DNA of 54,778 nucleotides, taken from contig NZ_JAKVBC010000036.1 in the NCBI RefSeq assembly GCF_022447245.1, forward strand, positions 1 through 54,778, given 5' to 3'. Source of the DNA: Kordia sp. GTDB taxonomy: Bacteria; Bacteroidota; Bacteroidia; Flavobacteriales; Flavobacteriaceae. Position numbers and translations under genes: made by a program. The notes under the pieces are model-generated. The model did not search any database. It was not told the DNA's origin and worked only from the letters and a program-made list of their open reading frames with translations. Every line of letters starts with the position of its first letter. The stretch's first letter is position 1. Positions 17,019 through 25,257 of the stretch are shown in pieces.

Positions 17019-18233
17019 ATGGGAGTTATCGATGTTCTAATCATTGGCGGCGGAGCAGCAGGTTTTTTTACAGCTATTAATATCGCTGAAAAACATCCTG
17101 AGAAATCAGTTGTGATTGTAGAAAGAGGAAAAGAATTTTTAACCAAAGTTCGTATTTCTGGGGGAGGAAGATGTAATGTAACACATGCATGTTTTGATCC
17201 GAAAGAACTTATAAATTACTATCCAAGGGGCCAAAAAGAGCTTTTAGGACCCTTTCATCAATTTTGTTGTGGCGATACGATGGGTTGGTTTGAAGAACGC
17301 GGTGTGGAATTGAAAATTGAAGATGATGGCAGAATATTTCCTGTTACTGATTCTTCCCAAACGATTATTGATTGTTTTTTGTGTGAAGCGAAAAAGCATC
17401 AAGTTGATTTTAGAAAAAATCATGCGGTTAAGCATATCTCAAAAACCAATGATGTTTGGCAAGTAGAAACTAGTCAAGGAAAGCTACAGGCTGCGAAAAT
17501 TGTAATGACTACAGGAAGCAACCCTAAAATGTGGAAACTCTTAGAAACACTTGGTCATACAATTGTGCCTGCGGTCCCATCATTATTTACCTTCAATATC
17601 AAAGATTCACGAATCAAAGATTTACTAGGAATTGCAACACCAGCAAACGTAAAGGTTGTGGACACAAAACTAGAATCCAATGGACCTTTATTGATTACAC
17701 ATTGGGGAATGAGCGGACCAGGAATTTTAAAACTATCTGCTTGGGGCGCACGAATTTTAGCAGACAAACAGTACAACTTTCAAATAGAAGTCAATTGGCT
17801 AGATCATATTTCTAGAGAAGATTGTTTGGAAATGATCAAAGATTCTAAAATCGAACTCGCAAAAAAAGCAGTACACAAAAACAATCCGTTTGAGGTGCCA
17901 AAACGTCTGTGGCAACGTATTATTCAAGCAGCAGGAGTCAAAGAGCAAACGCGCTGGGCAGATTTGAAAAAACAACAAACTGAACAATTGGCAAGTCAGC
18001 TAACCGAAGCAATTTTTAATGTAAAAGGAAAAAGTACATTCAAAGAAGAATTTGTTACGGCTGGAGGAATTCATTTAAAAGAAGTCAACTTCAAAACTTT
18101 CGAAAGTAAAAAACACGAAAATCTGTACTTTGCAGGTGAAATCCTGGACATAGATGCCATTACGGGCGGATTTAACTTTCAAAACGCTTGGACAGGAAGT
18201 CATATTATTTCTGAAACAATCTTTGATAGTTAG
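17019..18233 (+). CDS. YhiN/HI0933-type NAD(P)/FAD-dependent oxidoreductase
   Basis: A flavoprotein of the HI0933/YhiN family, about 404 residues from the ATG at 17019. This start places [16 protein letters not shown], the FAD-binding dinucleotide fold, at the N-terminus as in other members; the ATG at 16953 would add 22 residues not typical of the family. Other motifs are [14 protein letters not shown], a family hallmark, [28 protein letters not shown] and the C-terminal [24 protein letters not shown]-like block. Function is unknown beyond flavin-dependent redox chemistry. It is a single gene, cytoplasmic. Confidence 0.88.
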   Translation: [404 protein letters not shown]

Positions 18234-18244
18234 ATTTTTTGAAA

Positions 18245-18285
18245 CGTCATTACGAGGAATAATGACGAAGTAATTTATTCCTTGA
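18245..18285. repeat. Interspersed CGTCATTACGAG-type intergenic repeat
   Basis: CGTCATT (18245-18251) and AATGACG (18261-18267) form a 7-bp stem around ACGAGGAAT, followed by GAAGTAATTTATTCC. Relatives of this unit occur at 34007-34060 and 50749-50850. It is the common REP-like type found between genes in Flavobacteria. Confidence 0.65.
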
Positions 18286-18405
18286 CAAAAAAATTGTTTC
18301 AAGTTTTCTCAAAACTTTCGTAAGCACGTTTCCTAACATTAAAGACTCCGTTAGAAAGTAATTATTCCATTGGGATATTTTCAAATTAGCACATTAAAAA
18401 AACCG

Positions 18406-18413
18406 TATCTTTG
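18406..18413 (+). promoter_or_regulatory. TAnnTTTG promoter core of the isoprenoid genes
   Basis: TATCTTTG is a perfect core. It overlaps the possible TTG start at 18411 and so rules it out: transcription should begin near 18420, leaving a leader of about 15 bases before ATG 18435. A clear TTG at the -33 position was not found. Confidence 0.6.
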
Positions 18414-18434
18414 CCTAAATTTTTAAAATCGTCT

Positions 18435-19517
18435 ATGGAAATAGCTGCATTTCTGCCCAAAGCATATACAAAAAATGTTGCCTCAGGAATAGTCACTTGG
18501 AAATCGCCAAGTAATATTGCACTCATCAAATATTGGGGAAAAAAAGAAGATCAAATTCCACAAAATCCATCCATCAGTTTTACGTTGGATGCTTGTGCTA
18601 CAACTACAAAATTGACATATAAAAAGCACGATACTGCACTAGATGATTTTTCATTTGACTTGTTTTTTGAAGGGAAACAAAAAGACGATTTCAAACCGAA
18701 AATCAACACGTTTTTACAACGAATTGAATCATATCTTCCATTTTTAAAAGACTATCATTTTACGATAGAAACTTCAAATTCCTTTCCGCATAGTAGTGGA
18801 ATTGCTTCGTCTGCCTCTGGAATGAGTGCGTTGGCATTGTGTTTAATGAGTTTGGAAAAAGAACTCAATCCATCAATGACAGCAGAAGCATTTAACCAAA
18901 AAGCATCATTTTTGGCGCGTTTAGGTTCAGGAAGTGCAAGCAGAAGTATTGAAGGTGATTTAATTGTGTGGGGAACACATGAAGATACTGTGGGAAGTTC
19001 AGACTTGTTCGGAATAAAATATCCGTACAAAGTACATGAAGTCTTTAAAAACTATCACGACACAATTCTGTTAGTGGATAAAGGTGAAAAGCAAGTCAGT
19101 AGTACAGTTGGACATAATTTGATGCACAATCATCCGTTTGCTACTCAGCGTTTTGCGCAAGCACATGAAAACTTAACAAAAATGCAATCTGTGTTAGCTG
19201 AAGGCGATTTAACAGAATTCATTGCAATAGTTGAAAGTGAAGCTTTAACACTTCATGCGATGATGATGACTTCAATGCCGTATTTCATTTTGATGAAACC
19301 AAACACATTGGAAATTATCAATCGAATTTGGAAATTTCGTGAAGAATCTGGAACGCACGTTTGTTTTACGCTAGATGCAGGAGCCAATGTACATGTGTTA
19401 TATCCTGAAAATGAAAAAGATATCGTATATCCATTTATTCAGCAAGAACTAACAAAATTTTGCCAAAACGAACATCATATCTGTGATAGAATAGGTTTTG
19501 GAGCAAAAAAGTTGTAA
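18435..19517 (+). CDS. mvaD: Diphosphomevalonate decarboxylase
   Basis: A GHMP-superfamily enzyme that decarboxylates mevalonate diphosphate to isopentenyl diphosphate, the last step of the mevalonate pathway. Motifs are SPSNIALIKYWGK at the N-terminus, PQNPSISFTLD, the ATP-binding loop HSSGIASSASGMSALAL, RLGSGSASRSIEG and, near the end, CFTLDAGANVHVLY with the catalytic aspartate. The start at 18435 is decided by the promoter core just upstream. The product of 360 residues has the usual family length. It is followed 35 bases later by a GHMP kinase gene and then by a prenyltransferase gene, the typical flavobacterial isoprenoid order. Confidence 0.93.
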   Translation: MEIAAFLPKAYTKNVASGIVTWKSPSNIALIKYWGKKEDQIPQNPSISFTLDACATTTKLTYKKHDTALDDFSFDLFFEGKQKDDFKPKINTFLQRIESYLPFLKDYHFTIETSNSFPHSSGIASSASGMSALALCLMSLEKELNPSMTAEAFNQKASFLARLGSGSASRSIEGDLIVWGTHEDTVGSSDLFGIKYPYKVHEVFKNYHDTILLVDKGEKQVSSTVGHNLMHNHPFATQRFAQAHENLTKMQSVLAEGDLTEFIAIVESEALTLHAMMMTSMPYFILMKPNTLEIINRIWKFREESGTHVCFTLDAGANVHVLYPENEKDIVYPFIQQELTKFCQNEHHICDRIGFGAKKL

Positions 19518-19552
19518 ATTTACATAACAATAGTCGCAAATTGAACGAACAA

Positions 19553-20482
19553 ATGAAGGGACCTCTTTTTTATTCAAAAATCTTACTCTTCGGAGAATAC
19601 GGAATCATCAAAGATTCCAAAGGATTATCCATTCCATACAACTTTTACAAAGGAGCATTAAAAATTGACGAGAATCTTTCAGATGAAGCAAAAGACTCTA
19701 ACGAAAGTTTAAAAGGTTTTGCCAACCACTTAGAAGCCTTAGATGCTGAATTGGTGACATTTGACATTGCTGCTTTAAATCGTGATTTGGACAAAGGAAT
19801 GTACTTTGATTCGTCTATTCCTCAAGGATATGGAGTAGGAAGTTCAGGTGCTTTAGTAGCTTCTATCTACGACAAGTATGCGTATGATAAAATCACAGTT
19901 TTAGAGAACTTGACACGAGAGAAGCTCTTAACATTGAAAGAAATTTTTGGTGCTATGGAATCGTTCTTTCATGGAAAAAGTTCTGGTTTAGATCCTTTAA
20001 ATAGTTATTTGAGCATTCCAATTCTAATCAATTCTAAAGATAATATTGAACCTACAGGAATTCCTTCGCAAAACGAAGTTGGCCAAGGAGCAGTATTCTT
20101 ATTAGATAGCGGAATTATGGGAGAAACGGCACCAATGGTTAATATATTCATGGAAAATATGAAACAAGAAGGGTTCCGTAAAATGCTTAAAGATCAATTT
20201 ATAAAACATACAGATTCCTGTGTGGAAGATTTCTTAAAAGGAGATGTAAAATCCTTATTTGGAAACTTAAAATCATTGTCGAAAGTAGTTTTCAATAACT
20301 TCAAACCAATGATCCCACAACAATTCCATTCACTTTGGAAACAAGGAATTGATACCAACGATTATTACTTGAAACTTTGTGGATCTGGCGGCGGCGGATA
20401 CATTCTTGGATTTACACAAAACATTGAAAAAACAAAAGAAACGCTCAAAGATTACAAACTTGAAGTAGTATACAACTTCTAA
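19553..20482 (+). CDS. GHMP kinase, mevalonate-kinase-like (GYDIA-type)
   Basis: A 309-residue GHMP-family kinase. KILLFGEYGIIKDSKGLSIP is the N-terminal substrate-binding block, GYGVGSSGALVASI is the ATP loop and LKLCGSGGGGYILGF the C-terminal glycine motif. In Flavobacteria this gene follows mvaD and is named the GYDIA family of GHMP kinases (from memory); it probably phosphorylates mevalonate or phosphomevalonate. ATG 19553 is preferred to the TTG at 19541, since relatives start with M-K-G-P-L-F-Y-S-K-type sequence. It ends 13 bases before the prenyltransferase gene, consistent with one operon. Confidence 0.88.
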   Translation: MKGPLFYSKILLFGEYGIIKDSKGLSIPYNFYKGALKIDENLSDEAKDSNESLKGFANHLEALDAELVTFDIAALNRDLDKGMYFDSSIPQGYGVGSSGALVASIYDKYAYDKITVLENLTREKLLTLKEIFGAMESFFHGKSSGLDPLNSYLSIPILINSKDNIEPTGIPSQNEVGQGAVFLLDSGIMGETAPMVNIFMENMKQEGFRKMLKDQFIKHTDSCVEDFLKGDVKSLFGNLKSLSKVVFNNFKPMIPQQFHSLWKQGIDTNDYYLKLCGSGGGGYILGFTQNIEKTKETLKDYKLEVVYNF

Positions 20483-20495
20483 AGTTTGGACGTGA

Positions 20496-21410
20496 ATGCT
20501 CTCTAGAAAGCAAAAGCTATTTCTATACAAACTCTTCAGTCTATTTTCTGTTGTCAGAGTATACAACATCCTTATTATTGTAATTGCGCAATATTTGGCT
20601 GCCAAATACATCTTGGCACCAAAAGAAGGCTTTATGGAAATCATTTTAGATGGACATTTATTAGCAATTGTGTTAGCTTCGGCAGTTGCAATTGCGGCAG
20701 GATACATTATCAATAATTTTTATGACGCCGAAAAAGACTTAATCAATCGACCAAATAAATCAATGTTAGATCGTTTGGTAAGTAAACGTACAAAACTAAC
20801 AACATATTTTATTTTAAACTTCATTTCGGTAGCCATTGCTAGTATTGTTTCCTTCAATTCGTTTATTTTCTTTTCTGCTTACATTTTCGGAATTTGGTTT
20901 TACTCTCATAAACTCAAAAAGATTCCATTTATAGGAAATCTAACTTCGGCAGTATTGGCAATTACGCCATTTTTTGCTGTATTTATCTATTACAAAAACT
21001 TAAGCAGTGTCATATTTGTACATGCAGCTTTTCTATTTTTACTCATTCTGATTCGTGAATTCATCAAAGATTTAGAAAATATTAAAGGCGATTTGGCACA
21101 AGATTACAAAACCATTCCTGTAATGTATGGCGAAAAAGTGTCGAAAGGACTCATAACCTTCTCGGCAGGAATTGCCATTGCCGTTACTGTTTTTCTAATT
21201 TCCCGTTACGATACAAGCTATATGCTGTATTATTTCTACGGCAGTATTGGACTTTTAATTATTTCGGTAGTTATACTATATAAATCTACGGCGAAGTCTC
21301 ATTATATCTTACTTCACAACATTTTAAAGTTCATTATTGTTTCTGGCGTTTTCAGCATTCCACTCTTAAATATTGATGTGATTTTAAATAAAATTACTAG
21401 AGTTTTGTGA
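20496..21410 (+). CDS. UbiA-family prenyltransferase (geranylgeranylglycerol-phosphate transferase-like)
   Basis: A 304-residue integral membrane protein with eight or nine hydrophobic helices. The two aspartate-rich motifs of UbiA enzymes are clear: NNFYDAEKDLINRPNK and REFIKDLENIKGDLAQDYKT. These bind the magnesium diphosphate of the prenyl donor. In Flavobacteria the member that follows mvaD and the GHMP kinase is annotated as geranylgeranylglycerol-phosphate geranylgeranyltransferase; that acceptor is taken from the family, not visible here. It ends the isoprenoid operon; the next gene is 158 bases downstream. Confidence 0.87.
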   Translation: MLSRKQKLFLYKLFSLFSVVRVYNILIIVIAQYLAAKYILAPKEGFMEIILDGHLLAIVLASAVAIAAGYIINNFYDAEKDLINRPNKSMLDRLVSKRTKLTTYFILNFISVAIASIVSFNSFIFFSAYIFGIWFYSHKLKKIPFIGNLTSAVLAITPFFAVFIYYKNLSSVIFVHAAFLFLLILIREFIKDLENIKGDLAQDYKTIPVMYGEKVSKGLITFSAGIAIAVTVFLISRYDTSYMLYYFYGSIGLLIISVVILYKSTAKSHYILLHNILKFIIVSGVFSIPLLNIDVILNKITRVL

Positions 21411-21568
21411 TAAAAATTCGCAGACGCTTAAAAATTGTTAAAGCAACTTTAAAGTGTGTTTTTCTTCTCTAAAATTGGTAATTTATAGCAACTTAAATGT
21501 TAAACTTTTAAAGGTTCTTAAGGTTTCATCGACAGATAGAATTAAGGAATAGTAAATCAAAAAAATCT

Positions 21569-22525
21569 ATGGCATCTTCACATGAATTAAAAGTCGCACT
21601 CGCGCAAATTGCACCAGTTTGGTTAGATAAATCCAAAACTATCGAAAAAATAAAACAACAAATTCTCGATGCGAGTCAACAAGATTGTGAACTCATCGTT
21701 TTTGGAGAAGCCTTATTGCCAGGATATCCGTTTTGGGTTGCCAATACCAACGGAGCTGCTTTCAATTCAATCATACAAAAAGAAATTCACAGACATTATG
21801 TTCAAAATTCCATCCAGGTTGAAAAAGGCGATTTAGATGAGATTTGTGACTTAGCAAAACAACACAATATTGCCATTTATTTAGGATTGATGGAACGTGC
21901 TGCAGATCGTGGCGGACATAGCATTTACTGTTCGTTAGCATACATCAATCAAGAAGGAAGCATAGAATCCATGCATCGAAAATTAATGCCAACCTATGAA
22001 GAACGTTTAACATGGGCAAGTGGTGATGGAAATGGTTTAAAAGTACATCCGTTAAAAGATTTTACCGTTGGCGGATTGAATTGTTGGGAAAATTGGATGC
22101 CTTTGCCAAGAGCCGCTTTATACGGAATGGGCGAAAATGTGCATATTGCAGTTTGGCCAGGAAGTGAAGTCAACACCAAAGATATCACGCGTTTTATTGC
22201 AAGAGAATCACGTTCATATGTGATTTCTGTGTCAAGCTTGATGCGAAAGTCAGACATTCCTGCAGACATTCCGAATGTAGCTGAAATTTTAAACAATGTT
22301 CCAGATGAATTGGCAAATGGCGGATCGTGTATTGCAAGTCCAGATGGCGAATGGTTAATTCCACCAGTCTTACATACCGAAGGTTTGATCATTGCAACCT
22401 TAGATTTTAATCGAATCTTGGAAGAACGCCAAAACTTTGATGCTGTTGGACATTATTCGCGTCCAGATGTTACACAACTGTTGGTGAATAGAGAGCGTCA
22501 GAGCACCATTAAAATTAATGATTAA
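21569..22525 (+). CDS. Nitrilase (carbon-nitrogen hydrolase branch 1)
   Basis: A 318-residue cytoplasmic carbon-nitrogen hydrolase. The catalytic triad is visible: Glu47 in VFGEALLPGYP, Lys138 in HRKLMPTYEER and Cys172 in GLNCWENWMPL; the CWEN block and AVWPGSE mark the true nitrilase branch, which turns nitriles into acids and ammonia. GHYSRPDV near the end is also typical of nitrilases. The substrate is unknown (aliphatic or aryl nitriles are possible). It lies between the isoprenoid operon and the pseudouridine synthase with its own intergenic gap on both sides, so it is probably independent. Confidence 0.9.
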   Translation: MASSHELKVALAQIAPVWLDKSKTIEKIKQQILDASQQDCELIVFGEALLPGYPFWVANTNGAAFNSIIQKEIHRHYVQNSIQVEKGDLDEICDLAKQHNIAIYLGLMERAADRGGHSIYCSLAYINQEGSIESMHRKLMPTYEERLTWASGDGNGLKVHPLKDFTVGGLNCWENWMPLPRAALYGMGENVHIAVWPGSEVNTKDITRFIARESRSYVISVSSLMRKSDIPADIPNVAEILNNVPDELANGGSCIASPDGEWLIPPVLHTEGLIIATLDFNRILEERQNFDAVGHYSRPDVTQLLVNRERQSTIKIND

Positions 22526-22533
22526 TAAATTTC

Positions 22534-22541
22534 TATTTTTG
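22534..22541 (+). promoter_or_regulatory. Promoter core before the unknown gene at 22584
   Basis: TATTTTTG matches TAnnTTTG exactly and lies 42 bases before the ATG. The -33 element is not recognisable. Confidence 0.45.
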
Positions 22542-22583
22542 AGTTAGTTGTATTTTATCAAATAAAAAATATTCTGTATATAG

Positions 22584-23303
22584 ATGAGAGAAGAATTAGA
22601 GATTTTACGATCGGAACTTTATAAAAGTTGTAGTGAACTATATAAAATAGAAAGCAATACAATAACGGTTGAACCTGATTTTACGTTTGAATCTAATATT
22701 GAATTAAAAGATAAAGAAAGGAGTTGTAAAATTTATCCATTCTTTTTTGGTGAAATTCCAAAATATGTTTTTGAATGGGATGGTTGCCCAATTTTTGAAA
22801 TTTCCAGTACAAATCTTCAAAGACAAGGAGAACTAATAATTAATTGGGTATTAGAAAAGTCAATGCCTTCAACTATGCAGAGTCAATTTCCAGAAATAAA
22901 ACTTAGCGAACTTGCAAGGTACTATGAAAGAGGTGAAGGAATCAAAGGTGAATTCATAGAGAGCTGGAATTTAACAGAAGAAACTAGTTACGATTTATTT
23001 TCTTTAGATCCAAATCAGTATCATGCTGAAAAGTATATAATTAAATTGATCAAAGAGATGAGAACTTTCCAACTTGATAAATCATTGAGAATCGGAACTA
23101 GTTTATCTCATTTAATTTTATCGAGGTCCAAAAGACAGACTAATCATGAAAAAATACCGCACATAAGCATATATTTCTTAGGAGATGATAAAATGAAAAT
23201 TACATCTAATTTGAATAGCGAAGATAGTGTTGAAACAGAAGTGAAATACAAAGGGTATTTGGAAGAAATGGTGAAAAAATTACTGAAAGAAGAAATAAAA
23301 TAA
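22584..23303 (+). CDS. Hypothetical protein (239 aa)
   Basis: A soluble protein of unknown family, without signal peptide or membrane segment. It is rich in charged residues: an N-terminal helix (MREELEILRSELYKSCSELY), a beta-rich middle (KIYPFFFGEIPKYVFEWDG) and a C-terminal helix (YLEEMVKKLLKEEIK). I recognise no catalytic motif. Codon use is more A-rich than in the surrounding nitrilase and rRNA-modification genes, which together with its position between otherwise conserved genes hints at later acquisition. A TAnnTTTG core lies upstream. Confidence 0.6.
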   Translation: MREELEILRSELYKSCSELYKIESNTITVEPDFTFESNIELKDKERSCKIYPFFFGEIPKYVFEWDGCPIFEISSTNLQRQGELIINWVLEKSMPSTMQSQFPEIKLSELARYYERGEGIKGEFIESWNLTEETSYDLFSLDPNQYHAEKYIIKLIKEMRTFQLDKSLRIGTSLSHLILSRSKRQTNHEKIPHISIYFLGDDKMKITSNLNSEDSVETEVKYKGYLEEMVKKLLKEEIK

Positions 23304-23432
23304 GTATTTCACACACTTCTAAATACTCATTTTATACTCCTTACTTTTCTATAAGTACCACAATATTGATTCTGAATACATTATCCTAAAACGAATAATT
23401 GAATCAAGATTCGGTTATCGTAAATTAAAAAG

Positions 23433-23440
23433 TATCTTTG
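23433..23440 (+). promoter_or_regulatory. TAnnTTTG promoter core of the RluB-type gene
   Basis: TATCTTTG, the same octamer as before mvaD, lies 24 bases before ATG 23465. It overlaps the TTG at 23438, which is therefore not the start. Confidence 0.6.
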
Positions 23441-23464
23441 CAAAAATTTTTAGAGCTAAAAACA

Positions 23465-24367
23465 ATGGCAAAAGAACGACAAGGCAAAAGTAGAGTTTCT
23501 TCGGGAGGAAAGGATCATGGAGGAAAAAAATCGTTTCAAGGAAAGAAATCATCAGATGGTAAAAAGTCATTTGAAGGGAAAAAATCTTTTGATAAAAAGA
23601 AGTCAAATTCAAGTTATAAAAAGAAAGCAACGCCAAAATCAAAATCTTCAAGCAATCCAAATGAGATTCGCTTAAATAAATATATTTCAAATTCAGGTAT
23701 TTGTTCACGACGTGAAGCAGACATGCACATTTCTATTGGAAGTGTGACTGTCAATGGCAAAGTCGTAACAGAGATGGGTTATAAAGTACAATTGACAGAT
23801 GAAGTACGTTTTGATGGACGTATTATTAATCCAGAAAAACCAACCTATATTTTATTGAACAAACCCAAAGGATTTTTAGTAACAACTAAAGACGAAAAAG
23901 GGCGTAAAACCGTAATGGATTTAGTTGCCAATGCAACTACTGCCAGAATTGTTCCTGTTGGACGCTTGGAACGACAAACTACAGGTTTGTTGTTATTTAC
24001 CAACGATGGAGAATTGGCAAGAAAGCTAACAGATCCTAACCAAAAAGTTCGTAAAATCTTTCATGTAGAGTTGGATAGAAACTTAAGTCAAGCAGACTTT
24101 AACAAAATCAAAGACGGACTCAACATTAGAGGTGTAAAGCACGAGGTAGACGAAATTTCTTGGATTCAAGGAGCTTCAAAACGTGAAATAGGAATCAAAG
24201 CAAGCTCAGGAAGTAATAGTTTGGTAAAAGCAATTTTTGAGCATTTGTCATATACAGTTGCACGTTTGGATAGAGTTGTTTTCGCTGGATTGACGAAGAA
24301 AGATTTACCACGAAGTCACTGGCGAAACCTAACAGCACAAGAAGTCATAAATTTGAAGCATTTATAA
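23465..24367 (+). CDS. rluB: RluB-type 23S rRNA pseudouridine synthase with basic N-terminal extension
   Basis: The C-terminal 230 residues are an RsuA-family pseudouridine synthase: S4 domain (IRLNKYISNSGICSRREADM), catalytic GRLERQTTGLLLFTNDGEL where GRL is followed by glutamate rather than the common aspartate, then YTVARLDRVVFAGL. The first 70 residues are a low-complexity extension with GKKS/GKKSF repeats (GGKKSFQGKKSSDGKKSFEG), typical of flavobacterial members and likely to bind rRNA. The assignment to RluB (U2605) comes from the family. The GRLE is worth a check: the nucleophile is normally the aspartate at this spot (GRLDxxxxGLLL). Confidence 0.85.
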   Translation: MAKERQGKSRVSSGGKDHGGKKSFQGKKSSDGKKSFEGKKSFDKKKSNSSYKKKATPKSKSSSNPNEIRLNKYISNSGICSRREADMHISIGSVTVNGKVVTEMGYKVQLTDEVRFDGRIINPEKPTYILLNKPKGFLVTTKDEKGRKTVMDLVANATTARIVPVGRLERQTTGLLLFTNDGELARKLTDPNQKVRKIFHVELDRNLSQADFNKIKDGLNIRGVKHEVDEISWIQGASKREIGIKASSGSNSLVKAIFEHLSYTVARLDRVVFAGLTKKDLPRSHWRNLTAQEVINLKHL

Positions 24368-24385
24368 AATAAAAGTATTGTTAAA

Positions 24386-24428
24386 ACAGCTTCTTTCAAT
24401 TTATTTTAAACGAAAAGAAGCTGTCTTT
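24386..24428. terminator. Bidirectional terminator between converging genes
   Basis: ACAGCTTCTTT (24386-24396) pairs perfectly with AAAGAAGCTGT (24414-24424); the loop is 17 bases and a short T run (CTTTAAAA) follows on the plus strand. It lies between the RluB-type gene and the converging gene ending at 24446. Confidence 0.7.
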
Positions 24429-24445
24429 AAAAATGATTTTTTGTG

Positions 24446-25165
24446 TTATAAACTAGCAATATAATCTACTAATTTAGCAAAGTCTTTCTCTTTTTTAAGT
24501 TTTAATTTTTCAGATTTTATATACGATTTTATTTCACTCCTCTTATCAGGAAACATCTTCAATACCGATTTCTTCTTTGGTTCAATAGATGTTAAGTTTC
24601 CATCTTTTAAGATATAAAAATAGTCATATTGCGTAAACTTTGCAGCTCTATCTTTTTGATTTGCTGTCAATGCTTTTTCGTTTGGCGAGAATAAACACTT
24701 CTTTCTGAGTAATAACTTTAAATCTTTATTTTGAGTCAGTTCTAAAAAGTATCCTTTTTGAGCATAGTCATCTTCATCTTTGTATGGAAGCAATTTTAAA
24801 GTTTTATTTTCAAACGTAAGTCGAGAATCATCAATTTTCATTAATGCTCCAACTTCCTCTCCTTCTACTGGCATTAACTCAATTTCATCCGTATACGTAT
24901 TTAAACGCATCATTACATTTCCATACGATTTATCGCCAACAAAAAACTGCCCTAACTTATATTTTTCATACAAGTATGGACTTCCTTTGACGTTTTCCCA
25001 GTCAATTTCATAAGGAGTTTTTTCCTTAGAGTTAATTACTTTACGGAGTTCTTGAAATATTTGTGAAGTACTTTCAAACTGTCGTGGTGAGCCATCTATT
25101 TGAGCAATTAAAGACATGCTAAACAGTAGCGAAAATGAAAATGGTAAGAGACGTAATGTTTTCAT
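24446..25165 (-). CDS. Secreted protein of unknown function (239 aa)
   Basis: The protein has a signal peptide (SFSLLFSMSLIAQ) and no recognised domain. The mature part starts with IDGSPRQFESTSQIFQEL, contains a beta-rich middle (GNVMMRLNTYTDEIELMPVEG, KIDDSRLTFENKTLKLLPY) and ends with a lysine-rich helix (SEKLKLKKEKDFAKLVDYI). It probably resides in the periplasm. The gene is isolated, converging with rluB. I do not recognise the family, although such proteins are common in Flavobacteria. Confidence 0.65.
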   Translation of the reverse strand: MKTLRLLPFSFSLLFSMSLIAQIDGSPRQFESTSQIFQELRKVINSKEKTPYEIDWENVKGSPYLYEKYKLGQFFVGDKSYGNVMMRLNTYTDEIELMPVEGEEVGALMKIDDSRLTFENKTLKLLPYKDEDDYAQKGYFLELTQNKDLKLLLRKKCLFSPNEKALTANQKDRAAKFTQYDYFYILKDGNLTSIEPKKKSVLKMFPDKRSEIKSYIKSEKLKLKKEKDFAKLVDYIASL

Positions 25166-25257
25166 AATCAGTAAATAAATTGATTGTAATTATAAAAGTA
25201 GTGAAAAAAGCGGAAAGATTTTATTCTTTTTAGAAGAATATGAGCGTGTAAGAATCG

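Noticed and set aside
17531-17815. A second plus-strand frame inside the YhiN-type gene
   Set aside because: Same-strand shadow of a well-supported flavoprotein; composition is atypical.
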